A DNA stretch of 64,000 nt from Topomyia yanbarensis (lineage: Eukaryota; Arthropoda; Insecta; Diptera; Culicidae). The stretch lies in assembly GCF_030247195.1 (NCBI RefSeq), contig NC_080670.1, forward strand, positions 35,555,934-35,619,933, written 5' to 3'. Positions 45,283-59,617 of the stretch are shown here, in pieces. Both the position numbers and the translations under genes were made by a program. Position 1 is the stretch's first letter. Each line of letters opens with the position of its first letter. The notes below the pieces were generated by a model. It was not told the origin of the DNA. It did not search any database and saw only the letters and a list, made by a program, of their open reading frames with translations.

Positions 45283-45600
45283 AACTTGAAAGTTGGGTTT
45301 TTAGTATTTCGGATTCTTCTCGTCAGTAACTGACACCAACTTAGAGTCCATTAGATAAATCCAAACCCGCACCAAATCGAGGAAAAATTTGCATAGTGTT
45401 AGACGTTTGGTCCTAAAACCAAAAGACCAGTTTTGGATTAAACTTCCTCATCAGCGAACCAGAACTTCTGTGCTTACTACCGAGACATCACACGGAACAA
45501 GCCAGTTGTGGTGTTGGTTTAGGTTTATCTAACGGGCTCCAAGTGGGTCTCAGTGACTGACGAAAAGAATCCGAAGAATTAAAATCCCAACTTTCAAGTT
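45283..45600. mobile_element. foldback family F, second full copy
   Basis: A 318-bp palindrome. 'aacttgaaagttggg' at the left end has its exact complement at the right end, and 'tcgtcagtaactgacaccaactt' faces 'aagtgggtctcagtgactgacga'. The middle contains 'agccagttg' as in the other copies. Confidence 0.75.
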
Positions 45601-46920
45601 GGGTATTGTGCCCTTACGCGCAAAATTTGGTCTCATGTGCACCTGTGGTTTCAAAACAAATCATTGTCCGACCACTAGAGGCGCTACAGTAGAATAAATA
45701 AAGTGTCCGGAATTTAAGTGGACGTGTCATTAATAGCTAAAAATATCTTAAGCTTTCCAACATGGTACGTAGCTAAACTCCAGAAGCTTGACACGACTCA
45801 GCCAAGTCTCAGGGTCTTCCGAAACTAAGCGAAGTGGTAATAGTTATACGACACACCCTTGAGAATGGCTGTGAACAAAAAAAACTAATCACCATTTTAA
45901 AGTAAGAACACACTGCACACAACTGCTCTCTCAAAATCATAATCGTTGACTTACTGAATTAATTTTCCTGATTAAGTTTCTTCAAAACGTTTATTTTTTG
46001 GACAAAAAAACGGAAATAAGAAGTTTGTTCTCCGCAGGGTCTAACGTAAATGTCCCGACAAACTAGCTTCCTTCTTAATTAGGATTTGAGAGTAGATGAA
46101 AAAATCGGTATTACGGCAGATCAACACCAGCACACCCAGCGGACCAATTTCCGGACCGGGTAGCACGTGGCCACGATTACACCATCGCAGAGCAAATGAT
46201 GTTGAAAGGAAAATTATACCAAACCCCCCCCCCCCCCCACCCCCCCCCCCCCCCAGTCGACCTTTTCAAGCGTTCAGCTCCTTCCGCGTTCTCTATTCAG
46301 CCAGTACCTGTGTCTCGCTTATCTCTCCGAATCGAGAGTTAAATATAATTATTATTTATAAAATCATTTTACATAATTACGGCCAATTTCACCTGAGTGG
46401 GGCCCGACTGAACACTAAACGTCGGAGCGAACGTCGAAAGGAATGGTAAACACAGAGGAAAAGGAAACAGGCTGGCAGCTGTGCTGGCGGACGATGGAAC
46501 TGTCGGTTTGGATTTCTATCCTTTTCGAAACGGTTTGGTGCGGGTGCGCGTTCCTAAAGTTTTGCTCTGGTGTTGCAATAGTAAATTGGGAAAATGACGA
46601 TTACACGGTGGCTGTAAAATTCAGGTTGCTTCGGTGGAAGCGCTGCCAGCGATGTGCATACATATTCTTACCTACGTCGAAGGTAGGAACAGGAACCAAC
46701 AAAGTTGACAAAAATTAATCGAATCCAAGAATGGTGAAGAGCAAAGGACGACGGGGGATACTGCGAAGAGGGTGAAAAATGTAAATGATAATCGCAGTGA
46801 AGTAGAACTCGAGTAAGCAGGTCGTGAGATTGGTGCGGCAATGTGGCCAGTAATGCCAGTCGAGCTAATGTAACCGAACATGAACATTGTTAAACGAAAA
46901 GCAAAAAGGTAAAAACAAGA
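45601..46920. other. no gene recognised; poly-C tract
   Basis: Mixed sequence with an almost pure C run at about 46227-46254 broken by one A. ORFs of 91-117 codons have no domain; one includes a proline run made by the C tract. Confidence 0.4.
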
Positions 46921-47010
46921 ATTTAAAGAGTTCACCATAGAAAACGTCTCATAACTCGATTAATGTGAGCGACAGAGACATCACGTCTTCTGCAAAATTT
47001 TTAAAAAATG
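46921..47010 (+). repeat. dispersed repeat fragment (partner of 1-110)
   Basis: Inverted counterpart of the window start: 'tcataactcgattaatgtga', 'gacagagacatcacg' and 'tcttctgcaaaat' are shared. It gives the orientation and a second sample of this otherwise unplaced repeat. Confidence 0.6.
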
Positions 47011-47369
47011 CTCTGTACAACTCCGTCAAAAAATAAATTTTCTATAGCTTACCATGATTAATATTTTGCAAAATAGTATTGCCAATTGACAGCAATTTTT
47101 ACACACGCAAGCATTGTAGAATGTGTAAATTCGCTAATATGGACAGTAACTCAAAACGCTGTTTTGAACCATTGGCAGCCGATCAAAAATGAATCAAAAC
47201 AGTAAAAATAGAATTGGCAAAATTTGAGCCAAATTGAACCATATTAACATACATACTTATTCCAACTCATGGAATCTGAAGTACCGGATGAATCTTAGAA
47301 GAGTCGATGGTAAACTATAGCTAGAAACCAACTTTCAGAGCGCCATAGTTGAAAACTCCAATAAGACGG

Positions 47370-49000
47370 GGGAGTTCACTGTCTTCCTTCATCTGAACCG
47401 TACAATCCAAGTTAAACATTAGAATAATGACCCCATATGCAAATGGCTGCACAGTTATATACACGAATTGGCACACGTAAAATCATACATACGCTAGCAT
47501 GCGCGACATAAAAACGCCCACGCGATCACACACGTTAACATGGAAATGCTTGTGCCCTTCACGATAATTCAAATCTGGTAATGCATGCGAACATGCAGTG
47601 TAGATTATTCGCACTAATCTACATTGCGGTGATCAAGCCAATATGTTAACACTTACGAATTTGTAAACGCAATCTCAAGTGCGATTATGCCAACGCCCGT
47701 TCCCACGCGATCATGAATCAGTCTCATCCGAAACTTTCTACCTTTGATCCTAGCAGCCTAGGTTTATGCCTTCCAGCTTCCTCCATAAAAAATAAAAACA
47801 CATACAATACAAATCTGAGGTTGTCCTGGCTCTAGTGATATGGGGAAACTCACTGTATTCTTGATCTGAATCGTACACTCAAAATCGCGATTCGTTTGAG
47901 CATTTAAGACGCTGTCTTAAACCCGAACATATAAACGCTCCTTCCCACGCGATAGTGAGATCTCCACTTTCCTACATCTGAACCGTACACTCAATAGCAC
48001 AAACAGTGATTTTGACAGGAAACCCTTTTAGGAATACAATTCTCAACAAAAAAATATTTTCTAGGTGTTATAAGTTGGGTTTTATATATTCGTTCGTTCC
48101 AGGTTCATCAGGGATTTTGATTGCTGTGAGTATCAATTGATTGGAACTCGAAAAATCACTAAAGATTTGTTTGAATTTTTCCCAATACAAAATGATATTC
48201 ACTAGACAACACACGGTGACATGACCGGGAAATCTAGTAACATGGTGGATCTCTCGTCTAGTATCCGTACACTGAAATTTAAGTATCTGATCCGCGATCA
48301 ATCAAAAATGCAGATAAATTTGCCAATGGCCTCACGGTTACAAAATCGAATTTATGCACGCGAAGTTATGTATATGCCAGCACACGTGACAAACACGTTA
48401 ACATATAAACGCTCGAGCACTTCGCGATCATCCACGCACATCTTCGCGAACAGGATAACACCCCGGTGACTAAGTGAACTTTTAGCACTTATAAATTTAT
48501 AAAAGCGATTTCAAGAGCGATGCCCGTATTCGCGCGGTCATGTTACGTCCGGAAGTCTACTCTCGGCCCTAGCAACCTAGGTTCATGTCTTGAGTTGGAC
48601 CAATCAGAAAGATTGACGCTGTTATCCACTAGCCAACACGTTCGATGGGGGACATGACCGGGAACTTTAGTGATAGTGGAGAGCTCACTGTCTTCTAGCA
48701 CCTGAACCGTACACTGAAAATTAAGTATCAGATTCACGGTGCGCGCGCAATCATCCAAGAACACATGCAAAAGGGCGAATGGACACACGGTTATTAAAAC
48801 GAATTTATACACGCTAGCACTCGCGACATACAAACGTCCACGCGACATACAAACGTTCACGGGACATACAAACGCCCATGCGATCGAACACGTTAGCTTA
48901 CAAACGCCCGAGCCCTTCACGACAATACACAAAAACGAGTATGCAATCGCGATCATCCACGCATAACTACACCCCTAGCTATGCCCTTGTTAAAATCCTT
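47370..49000 (+). repeat. diverged tandem repeat, unit roughly 400-480 bp
   Basis: Four decayed units start near 47380, 47840, 48220 and 48660. Each begins with a 'cactgtcttc..(at/ca)ctgaa(c/t)cgtacact' block and continues with 'cacgcgatcacacacgttaacat' or 'gacatacaaacgcccacgcgat', then 'gcccttcacgat'. The short module 'gacatacaaacg(c/t)ccac' is itself tripled at 48826-48872. No coherent ORF runs through. Confidence 0.65.
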
Positions 49001-49479
49001 AAAACCGATTTTAGCAACAAAAAAACACAGTTTACGAATTTTAGAAAATAATATAACCGTTCTATATTGGGGGGAAGGGGGTTGGTTCCGGCGATCACAT
49101 CACATGATTTGGTATTTTTAGTATGTATAACAAACATGAAGACGTGACACAAGTCGTTCATAAACAACGTCGCGTATTGACAGTTGGGGAAAGCGTGACG
49201 TAATATAAATTACCAAGATAAAAACTAAAAATGAATTTGAGACGTACTAGTGGAGCATAATAAAATCAATAACAATTTTCATTATGCTTGGAGGGGAAGT
49301 GTATTTTGGAGTATTTTTTCGACGAGACATTGTTTATGATGGCCCTCAAACAAACAATATTCCATAACGAATTTCACGTAAACGTATCTTTTTTTACAAA
49401 CTATATTCGGAATAACAAGATCTTTTTTCGAAGCAAAAAAAAAATTAGGGTAAGTGCAGTTGAGTTGTTTTCGGAATAG

Positions 49480-51540
<2,061 letters not shown>

Positions 51541-52009
51541 AGTAACATCAATTTAGACACCGAACAGACGTCCATCTCAAGCGTAAAAGTTAAGTAATAA
51601 ATTGAAAGGTAACTGTGATGTTACCATCAGAGGCTGTTCTGCTGTTATTCCGTTTAGTGCTTGAGTTTTACTGAATTCACAGTGGACCACACAATTGATG
51701 TCCAAATGACCGTCATAATTATATTGGGATATGCCAGTATGGTGTTCTAGCAGATGTTGGTTCAAATGGCCAAACGAGTATTTTAAACTTTTTCCTGGAT
51801 GTCTGTTCTCTGTGACTTAGTTATTGTTATATTAAAATTTTAAATTATTTCCGATTATTAAACAAAACAATCATTAATACACAATAGAACAGGAATAATA
51901 ACTCGCAGAATATTTGCAGGAAAATTAGTATTCGTGGACATTACGGTTACCAGCGCTCCCTGATTTAGAAGACCCAAGAGAAGATCAGGAAAAAGACAGA
52001 AACGGAATC
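51541..52009. other. no gene recognised
   Basis: AT-rich DNA, nothing recognisable. Confidence 0.35.
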
Positions 52010-52330
52010 AATGCGAAGTTTTAAATGCGTCACTGACGACTTACGTGACGGCCGGATTCTTCAACCCACAACTCTGGAACCGTAAGTCAGGTCAGAAAAA
52101 TAATTCAAAAGCAGCCGATGGTTGTACCTTTCACTTGAGACTCAGTTTGAGCAAATCGGTCCAGCAGCCATCGCTGAGAAACAGAGGTGAGGTTTTTGCC
52201 ACATACACACCTGCATACATTACACAGACAGTTTTCTATCTCGACGTACAGAGTCGAATGGTATATGAAAAACGGCTGGCTTGGCGATTTTCACAGTGAT
52301 GGCACATCCTTCCTGTATGAGAAAAGCAAC
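52010..52330 (-). mobile_element. decayed copy of the TGCCTTTCTCAT element
   Basis: On the minus strand, a TG-rich stretch (from 'acatacacacctgcatac'), 'gatggctgctggaccgattt', 'aagtgaaaggtacaacc' and a 'ttctcata' start follow the same order as 35388-35720. Divergence is high. Confidence 0.5.
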
Positions 52331-53848
52331 CCCAATTGAACTGTGTATCATTTTGATGGCCAAGATGGCTATGATAATTTAAAACTCAAATTTAAATCAA
52401 ATTCATATCAGAGTAAATTACTTAAAATACTTTTATTCAATAGTATTTAAGCAATCCTATACATATTTGTCAACTTTGGCATAAATGGTTATAAAAAAAC
52501 TATGTTTGAGCGGTGTCTAAGCTACTCAAGAAAGGTAAAAAACCATACCATAAATATTACATTTTGAACTTAACCCACGCCCAAAAAAATTGGCAACACT
52601 GCCACTTTACCTGCCTTTTTAGGCAGCCCAGCGCTCCACAACAATCGTTATTTTGCCAGAAAAAAAACCCGGCCAACAAGAGGTGGTGTGTCAATCCGCG
52701 GTGCGGTACCCCCTTCGATCAGGAGGAGACAGAACGGAACGGATGAGCAAGACGACGAACGACAACAACAACAACGAGCAAAAGGAATCTGTGTATTTAT
52801 CTTGTTTAATAACTTTATATGTGTGTAGCCGTGGCGTTTCACGTGTTTTTGCGCTGCGCCAACCAACCTCAGTGTTGGAGAAAGAGTTGGCTGAGACGCG
52901 CGAGGGCAAAAGGATGCCAATAGGTATGTAAATTTTCCAGCCATTTTTGTCTCTCATTTTATAGCGTTCTGCTGCCTTTAGTTGCTCTTTGCTTCCACCG
53001 TTCCGCTGCAGCACGGGGAGGGATTCCCGTGCGCTTCGACAGTCCTCGCATCGTAACTACTTTTGTACGATCACAAACGGTTTTGAGGAGAGCGAGGACG
53101 ACTAGGAGGGTGGGAGCTGTTATGTATTCGGTGCCGTTCAGGAAATGTTTGCTTCGTTCCGGGGATCGTAACGATTGTTGGGGAGCAAGCATGGCACATC
53201 GTATGGCCGTTTGCATTCGTTAATTTTTTTTCGGTATTTTGTTCGATGTTTGACTCTGGCTTCCCCCCAGGTATAGGTACAATTTCTCGCTTCCAGGAAT
53301 CTCGTAACAGAACCATGAACCCATAAGGCGCATCGATGCTCACGGACTGGTTAGCGATGCTGTATGGACCTTTGGTCCATGCGATGAACGCCATTTTGAA
53401 CGATATAGGATGAATCTGGAATTGGAATTTTAATGAACACAAGGTTGATTCCTGAAAAAAATTCTTGGAACAAAAGAAGAGCTGATAAATAAATCCAAGT
53501 ACCTAATTGGGATGAAGTAAATCCAGATCAGGGAACAATTTCCTAACGAGCATTTTTTTAAACATGAGCCAAACCAATTTGGCTTGATATTTATCGGACT
53601 GTGCCTCGGAAAATCTCACTTCAACGTCAAAGTTCCTCGTCAGTTCTAACATTCTCTCACTCCCCACACAATTTGAACCCCTCACACGGTGGTCAGTAAT
53701 TATCTGCAATTATTTCTCTATATAATTGAAAAAGACAACAACGGTGAATGGCGGACAACCTGTTAGAAGGTGTGCACATGTACCAACAAGTGGTCACCCC
53801 AGATGCCGATAGGGCGGAGAAAAACTAATCTTACAAACATCTACTCAC
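52331..53848. other. low-repeat DNA, no gene recognised
   Basis: GC-balanced from 52.6 kb. The longest ORF (minus strand, 53071-53442, 123 codons) has no domain and no splice site that I trust. This would be intron if the exon at 53849-54044 is real and transcribed to the left. Confidence 0.35.
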
Positions 53849-54044
53849 CGTGTGGTCCGTAGCTGCTGGGATAATACCGCCGGTGGGTGCCATTTTCAAG
53901 CGGGTAGAATGGGTTCATCTCGGACGGATCAACGCCCGCTGCTGCCGACTGATGCCCGAGGGCTGCGGCCGAATTGCTCGGAGATCCACCGAGCCGCTGG
54001 TTGTCGTACCAGCTGCGAGCTTCCGCTGCCGAGGTCATATCCAT
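53849..54044 (-). CDS. candidate first coding exon of an unidentified host gene
   Basis: The minus strand opens with ATG in good context (CCGAGATGG, start at 54044) and reads 65 codons plus one base to 53849, where it meets a consensus donor (ACG followed by GTGAGT). Without splicing it stops nine bases later. The protein starts MDMTSAAEARSWYDNQRLGG, has a Ser/Ala/Gly middle, then EMNPFYPLENGTHRRYYPSS. Tyr/Pro/Ser/Gly/Ala-rich sequence like this is common in N-termini of developmental transcription factors. I do not recognise the gene; a GATA (pannier-type) factor is one idea to test, not a call. The frame is also open upstream to 54110 (stop at 54111-54113). GC content and complexity are higher than in neighbouring repeats. 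No further exon is visible in the window. Confidence 0.5.
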
Positions 54045-54110
54045 CTCGGCCTCACCGGGTGGGGGAAAACCGATATAATAGCACTTTAACAATGCGCGTG
54101 TAAATTCCTT

Positions 54111-55340
54111 TCAAAAGTATACTACGAAAAATCAATTCGTTCTGCTCAATTCACTGCGGTCAGGCTGTGTTCTATCGCACTTAGTCATCTTAGGGGCAGC
54201 TCCGTGGGCTTCCAATACTTTGCCGAAGATCGCAACCAAACTGCTCGCGGGGCAAGCCACTCGAATCCCATCGGAACAAAACTCGTTTATCTAGTTGCTT
54301 GGTCCATCATAACACAATAACAAGCCGATAAGTATCATTTTAGCTTTTGTATGGCGGCCATCAGCCCAACAATCTGTACGCAAATTTCACTACCCATTCT
54401 GGTGGGTGATTTATGTTCACGGTTGGTTTTTTGGCAGGCCATACACTGAATATTCATCAGTTTTCTTAGTTTCACCCCGAAATGTTCACACGAGTACAGT
54501 TTCCCAGTTTCCCTGGCATGTGCGCGTCTCTGGCAGGGTCCGATGTCCAACGTTAATTAGTAGGAAAATTCGCACACCATCTAGTCGGTCGGTGGTTTCG
54601 TTAATGTTAGGAAAAATATACGACCGTGGTAGATTTGCAAATTACACGATTCCGCCATTGTTGTGTTGATCATGTTACTTTTTCTTGAAAAATGAATTAT
54701 TTTATTGGACGGGTTGATGACAGCGTTGACAGATGGTCTATGCGCAACCTGGGAAAAAAAATAGAAAGTAAAAAAATGAGTAATTTTTGTAAGGAGGCGC
54801 TTTGCTAGATCAATGTTTGTTGTATTGATGAAAAAAGGATGAAACGGAATGTTCCATGTGGAAAGTTTCACAATTGTTGGGATAACGTCACATTTCTCTC
54901 TGTACAAAAATCAGTCCATGTTTCGGCAGTTTTTTCCACATCTCAACGAATTTCACGGGATTTAACATCTCCCCGAGTCGCACTGGTTCTATGATAATTG
55001 CTCTGGACACCGACTTCCTGTTCAGATGTGTAGCTCCTGCAAGCATTCGGCTCCTAGCCTGGATGCAATACGTTAAATTCAACAATTCTGCTGATTACTT
55101 CGTGCGACTACTAAAGCTTATGGGGTTATTATATTGACCACCTCGTAGCCCTTCTGTCACGCTGCATTTGGCTCATCGCTTAATTAGCCTCACTTAGATT
55201 CGTCGTTCTTTGATCACCTACGGATTATTCCAAAATCTAGCCAAAAAATCCAGTTTGTCAATATTTGTTTTATGCTATAATTTCCCAAAAGGATTAAACC
55301 ATTTTGCGCATTAAGGGCGCAAGACCTAATTTGAATTAAG
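54111..55340. other. no gene recognised; would hold the 5' leader or promoter of the exon above
   Basis: Moderately complex sequence without transposon ends. If 53849-54044 is a first coding exon, 54.05-54.3 kb would hold its 5' untranslated region. No TATA box is convincing. Confidence 0.3.
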
Positions 55341-55559
55341 TTTGTGTGTTTTTGTGTTCCACCATCGAATAGACAAACACCAAAAACGAGTAATTGACCG
55401 CCAAGCAGTAGTAGACGACACACCAAATGGCTCCCCACTAAGAAAGAGACAATTCACACAAAGTATCAAATCGAACAACGACACAATGATATTCGGTTCA
55501 ATCCTCTGTCGACGAAAACTTCGAAAGCGAGTTTCGAGAAGGACGATAAACGACGGACC

Positions 55560-56480
55560 GGATGTTTACACTGCGACAAATCCAGGACAAATTCCGGGAA
55601 TACCACTTGAGGACTCACCTTCCGTTCGTGGATTTCAAGACAGCGTACGATCCGGTGAAACAAAACGAACTGTGATAGACTATGCTTGCACGTAAATTTC
55701 CGTCGAAACCGATTAAGTTGACTCGAATGACGCTGAATGTATACGAATCAAACATCAGAATAGCCGGAGAGATATCCGACTAGTTTGTTACGTTTGATCG
55801 ACTGAAACAGGGTGATGAAATGTAGTGTTCGACATAGCGCTCGAACGTGCAATACGAAGATCTGATGAGTGCAGTAACAAAACCTTCATCCCAAGATCTC
55901 ACATGCTACTTAGATTCGCTGTTAACGTTGACATCGTTGGCGTTGATCGCAGGGTAGTGAAAGAGGCGTTGGTGTCCTTTAAAAGGGGACTGATAGAAAT
56001 GCACTGACTATAAACTCTGACAAGACAAACTACATGATAGTTGGTGAAGAGCTAGTCAGTCCGAACAGTGTTGGTTCCGAGCTGGAAATCGATGGAATAC
56101 GGTACGGGGTTTTTGGACGAATCTTTATACCATGGAACATTAGTGATGTGTGATAACGATGATGTTAGCCATGAGCTAAAAATGGCTGTTGCGGCTGCGA
56201 ATAGGACTTTCAATGAGTTGAGTATTAATTAGCAAAAACCATGCAGCCTACAGACGAACAACCAACTTACTCTATACAAATCGCTGATACTCCCTGTTGC
56301 TCCGTATAGTTGTGAGGCCTGGGCGACTAGGGACGCAACCTGTGCGAGTGCTCGATGTGTTTGAGAGAAGTATTTTGCGAATGCCAGACCCCACTTTCGC
56401 GTGAGGCATGGGCGAACAACAAACTTTTCTGGAGACGGGAGAATGGTGAAAGTTTCTTTCTAGAAGGAAATAGGATAGGG
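55560..56480 (+). pseudogene. LINE reverse transcriptase fossil
   Basis: Several frames carry consecutive RT blocks of a non-LTR retrotransposon. First, FTLRQIQDKFREY then LPFVDFKTAYDPVKQNEL (55575-55675, the FxDFxxAYD block). Next LKQGD (about 55801-55815). Then FDIALERAIRRSD and LLRFAVNVDIVG (55825-55940), where the family has the catalytic FADD. Then NSDKTNYM (about 56010), YHGTLVMCDND (about 56130) and LTLYKSLILPVAPYSCEAWA (56267-56327). At least three frameshifts and several stops break it. The two catalytic aspartates are replaced by Val-Asn at 55921-55926. Endonuclease and ORF1 are not recognisable upstream, although an open frame runs from 55342. Clade not assigned. Confidence 0.85.
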
Positions 56481-56831
56481 CATGATGCATTGTCCTGATA
56501 GGCTAATCCAAGTTTCGATTAAATTAATTTTAATCAGTCTGATCAGATCTCCTTTTCGTGAGGAACGCTAGACTAGGGGTTTGCTCATTGTTTACAGATA
56601 TGACAGATTTTGCCAATTGTTCAGATTTTAGAAATATAACGTATTTGAACAGATTTTATATAATATACCTTTTTTACAGATTTTGAAGATTTTGCAGATT
56701 CTACGGATTTTGCCTATTTTGCGGATTTGCAAATTTTACAGATTTTACAAACTTTAGAGATAATACAGGTTTTTCAAATTTTGCAGATGCCACAAATTGT
56801 ACAGGTCTCACAAATTTTACAGATTGTACAA

Positions 56832-58291
56832 TAGGGCATTGCAAAAAAAACTTTTTTTTGAATTCTCAAAGGCCCCCCCTCTCATATTGTGACAAATGTC
56901 AAAGTAAGCTCAGATGCCAAATTTCACATCATTTGGACAATTTTAGACCCCCGCCCACTTCGCTTGAATTTTTTTGAAATTGGTTCTATGGGAAAATATG
57001 GAGGAAAAATACATTAAATGCTATAACTTTTGAAGTAGCAATCAGAAAATTAAAATTTATACCTCTTTTCGAAGGAAATAATCTTGGTATTTGAATGGAG
57101 ATATATTTGTTTCTAGAAAAATACGAGAAAGTGGGGTACTGGGTCATTTTGACCCCAAAATCCCCTATTTTTAATGATTTTTCTGCTCCGTGATGAAAAT
57201 CATACATATTTTGTAGTTTTTCTAATGTAAAAAATCTCAGAAATCTAACGGAACCCTTTTGACCTTAGTCCGAATACGAGAAGTTGGGGTTAAATGGCCT
57301 TTTGACATTAATACTAACCTTCATCATTTTCTCGTGAATATATCTCTATTATTCTTCACTCAATTTTCATAAACTATACCTTGTTGAACGTGGAAAATCC
57401 TTAGGATTATAACAAAAATAGATTCGTTACCGGTAAAATTCAGGAACATCAAATTATCTGACATATAGTGTCGATTTCACATTTTTATCATAAAATCGCA
57501 CATATTAACTCCATTTAACAACAAAATTCTTATTTAATTTACTACTTTTAGTGTAAAATATGCTTAGGGATCACATGAGAAAAGTTCCATTCCTGGAAAA
57601 ATAGGGGAAGTTGAGGTATTATGACAAATAATGAAAAAAATTAGATTTGTAGAGTAAATATCAAAAAGTTTGATGTTTCTGAATTTTACCTTTAACGTTT
57701 TTATTTTTGTTTTATTCCTCAGAATTTTACACGTTCAATAAGTTACATTTTATGAAAATTGATTGAAGAATAATAGAGATATATGCATGAGAAAATGATA
57801 AAATTTAATATGACTGACAAAAAGCCCTATAACCCCAACTTCTCGTATTCGAACTAAGGTCAAAATGGTTCCGTTCGATTTCTGAGATTTTTTCACATTA
57901 GAAAAACTACAAAATATGTATGATTTGCATCACGGAGCAGAAAAATCATTAAAAATAGGGGATTTTGGGGTCAAAATGAGCCAGTACCCCACTTTCCCGT
58001 ATTTTTCAAGAAACAAATATCTCTTCATTCAAATACTTAGATTATTTCCTTTCAAAAGAGGTATAAATTGTAATTTTCTGATTGCTACTTCGAAAGTTAT
58101 AGCATTTAATGTATTTTTCCTCCATATTTTCCCATAGTACCAATTTTTAAAAATTTCAAGCGAAGTGGGCGGGGGTCTAAAATTGTCCAAATGATGTGAA
58201 ATTTGGCATCTGAGCTTACTTTGACATTTGTCACAATATGAGAGGGGGGGCCTTTGAGAATTCAAAAAAAAGTTTTTTTTGCAATGCCCTA
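56832..58291. mobile_element. hAT-type long hairpin element (1.46 kb)
   Basis: Two arms of about 620 bp (56832-57457 and 57672-58291) are inverted copies with few differences around a 215-bp spacer. The ends TAGGGCATTGC and exact complement sit between perfect 8-bp duplications TTGTACAA (56824-56831 and 58292-58299). An eight-base duplication fits hAT. Each arm contains 'cgagaagttggggt' and 'gtggggtactggg'-like words and a 'cccgcccacttcgcttga' block. ORFs on the two strands mirror each other and are arm shadows. The target is the surrounding AT-rich array. Confidence 0.9.
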
Positions 58292-59617
58292 TTGTACAAA
58301 CTTTAAAGATTACACAAATTTTTCAGATTTTACATTTTTTCAAATTTGACTGATTCTTCAGTTTTTAAAGATTATACAGATTTTACATATTTACCGATTT
58401 GGCCGATTTTGCAGATGTTACAGATTCTACAGGTTTTACAGATTTCACAGATTTTACAGATTCAATGAATTTTAGAAATTTTACAAATTTTACAGAACTC
58501 ACCAATTTCACAGATCTTCACGAATCAGCTCAAATGACACGTTCCCCATGTTGATCGGAGATTTGTGCCTAACAGATCTTACAAAATCAACAAATCTCAC
58601 AAATTTTACAGATTTTACAAATTTTACAAAATTTGCAAATTTTACAAACTTTACAAATTTTGCAAATTTTACAAATTGTACAAATTTTACAAATTTTACA
58701 AATTTTTGCATATTTTACAAATTTTTACAAATTTTTGCAAATATTACAAATTTTCCAAAATATAACAAATTTTCCAAAATATAACAAATTTTCCAAAATA
58801 TAACAAATTTTCCAAAATATAACAAATTTTCCAAAATATAACAAATTTTCCAAAATATAACAAATTTTCCAAAATATAACAAATTTTTCAAAATTTTACA
58901 AATTTTAAATAGTTTTACAAAAATTTTCAAAATTTTACAATTTTTTGCGAATTTTAAAGGTATTTTGGATTTTACAGAGTCTCTTGACTATTCCAATTCT
59001 GGAGATTTCACAAATTTTACAACATCGCAAAAAATTCACAAATTTACGGATTTTACAGGTCTTACAGATTTTACAAAATTTTACATATTTTACGTATGAC
59101 ATAAATTTTTAGTTATTTAGAATTTTTACAGAATATATAAATTTTAACGATTTTGCATATTTTGCAAATTTTACAGTCTACAGATTTTACAGATTTCACA
59201 AATTTTACAAATTTTGAAGATTGTACAGATTTTAAAGACTTTACAGATTTTACAAATTTTAGAGATATTACGGATTTCACAGATATTGCAAATTTGCAGA
59301 TCTCACCAGTTTTACAAACCGTAAAAATTTAACAGATCTGACAAAGTTTACAGATTTTCAGATCTTACAGATTTGTCAGGTTTTACAGATTTCACAGGTT
59401 TAACAAATTTGGCAGATTTTATAAATTTTGGAAAATTTGTTATATTTTGGAAAATTTGTAATATTTTGAAGAATTTGCAAAATTTTGAAGAATTTGCAAA
59501 ATTTGTAAAATTTTCAAAATTTGTAAAATTTGTAAAATTTGCAAAAATTTGCAAAAATTTGCAAAAATTTGCAAAAATTTGCAAAAATTTGCAAAAATTT
59601 GCAAAAATTGTAAAAAT

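Noticed and set aside
45700..45900. Tc1-like transposase remnant
   Set aside because: A few residues looked suggestive, but stops and lack of a motif make it indistinguishable from chance.
53071..53442. 123-codon minus-strand ORF as an exon
   Set aside because: No domain, no trusted splice sites, and overlapping ORFs on the other strand of similar length.
56986..58137. Pair of similar 73-codon ORFs on opposite strands
   Set aside because: They are the two arms of the hairpin element read in opposite directions.
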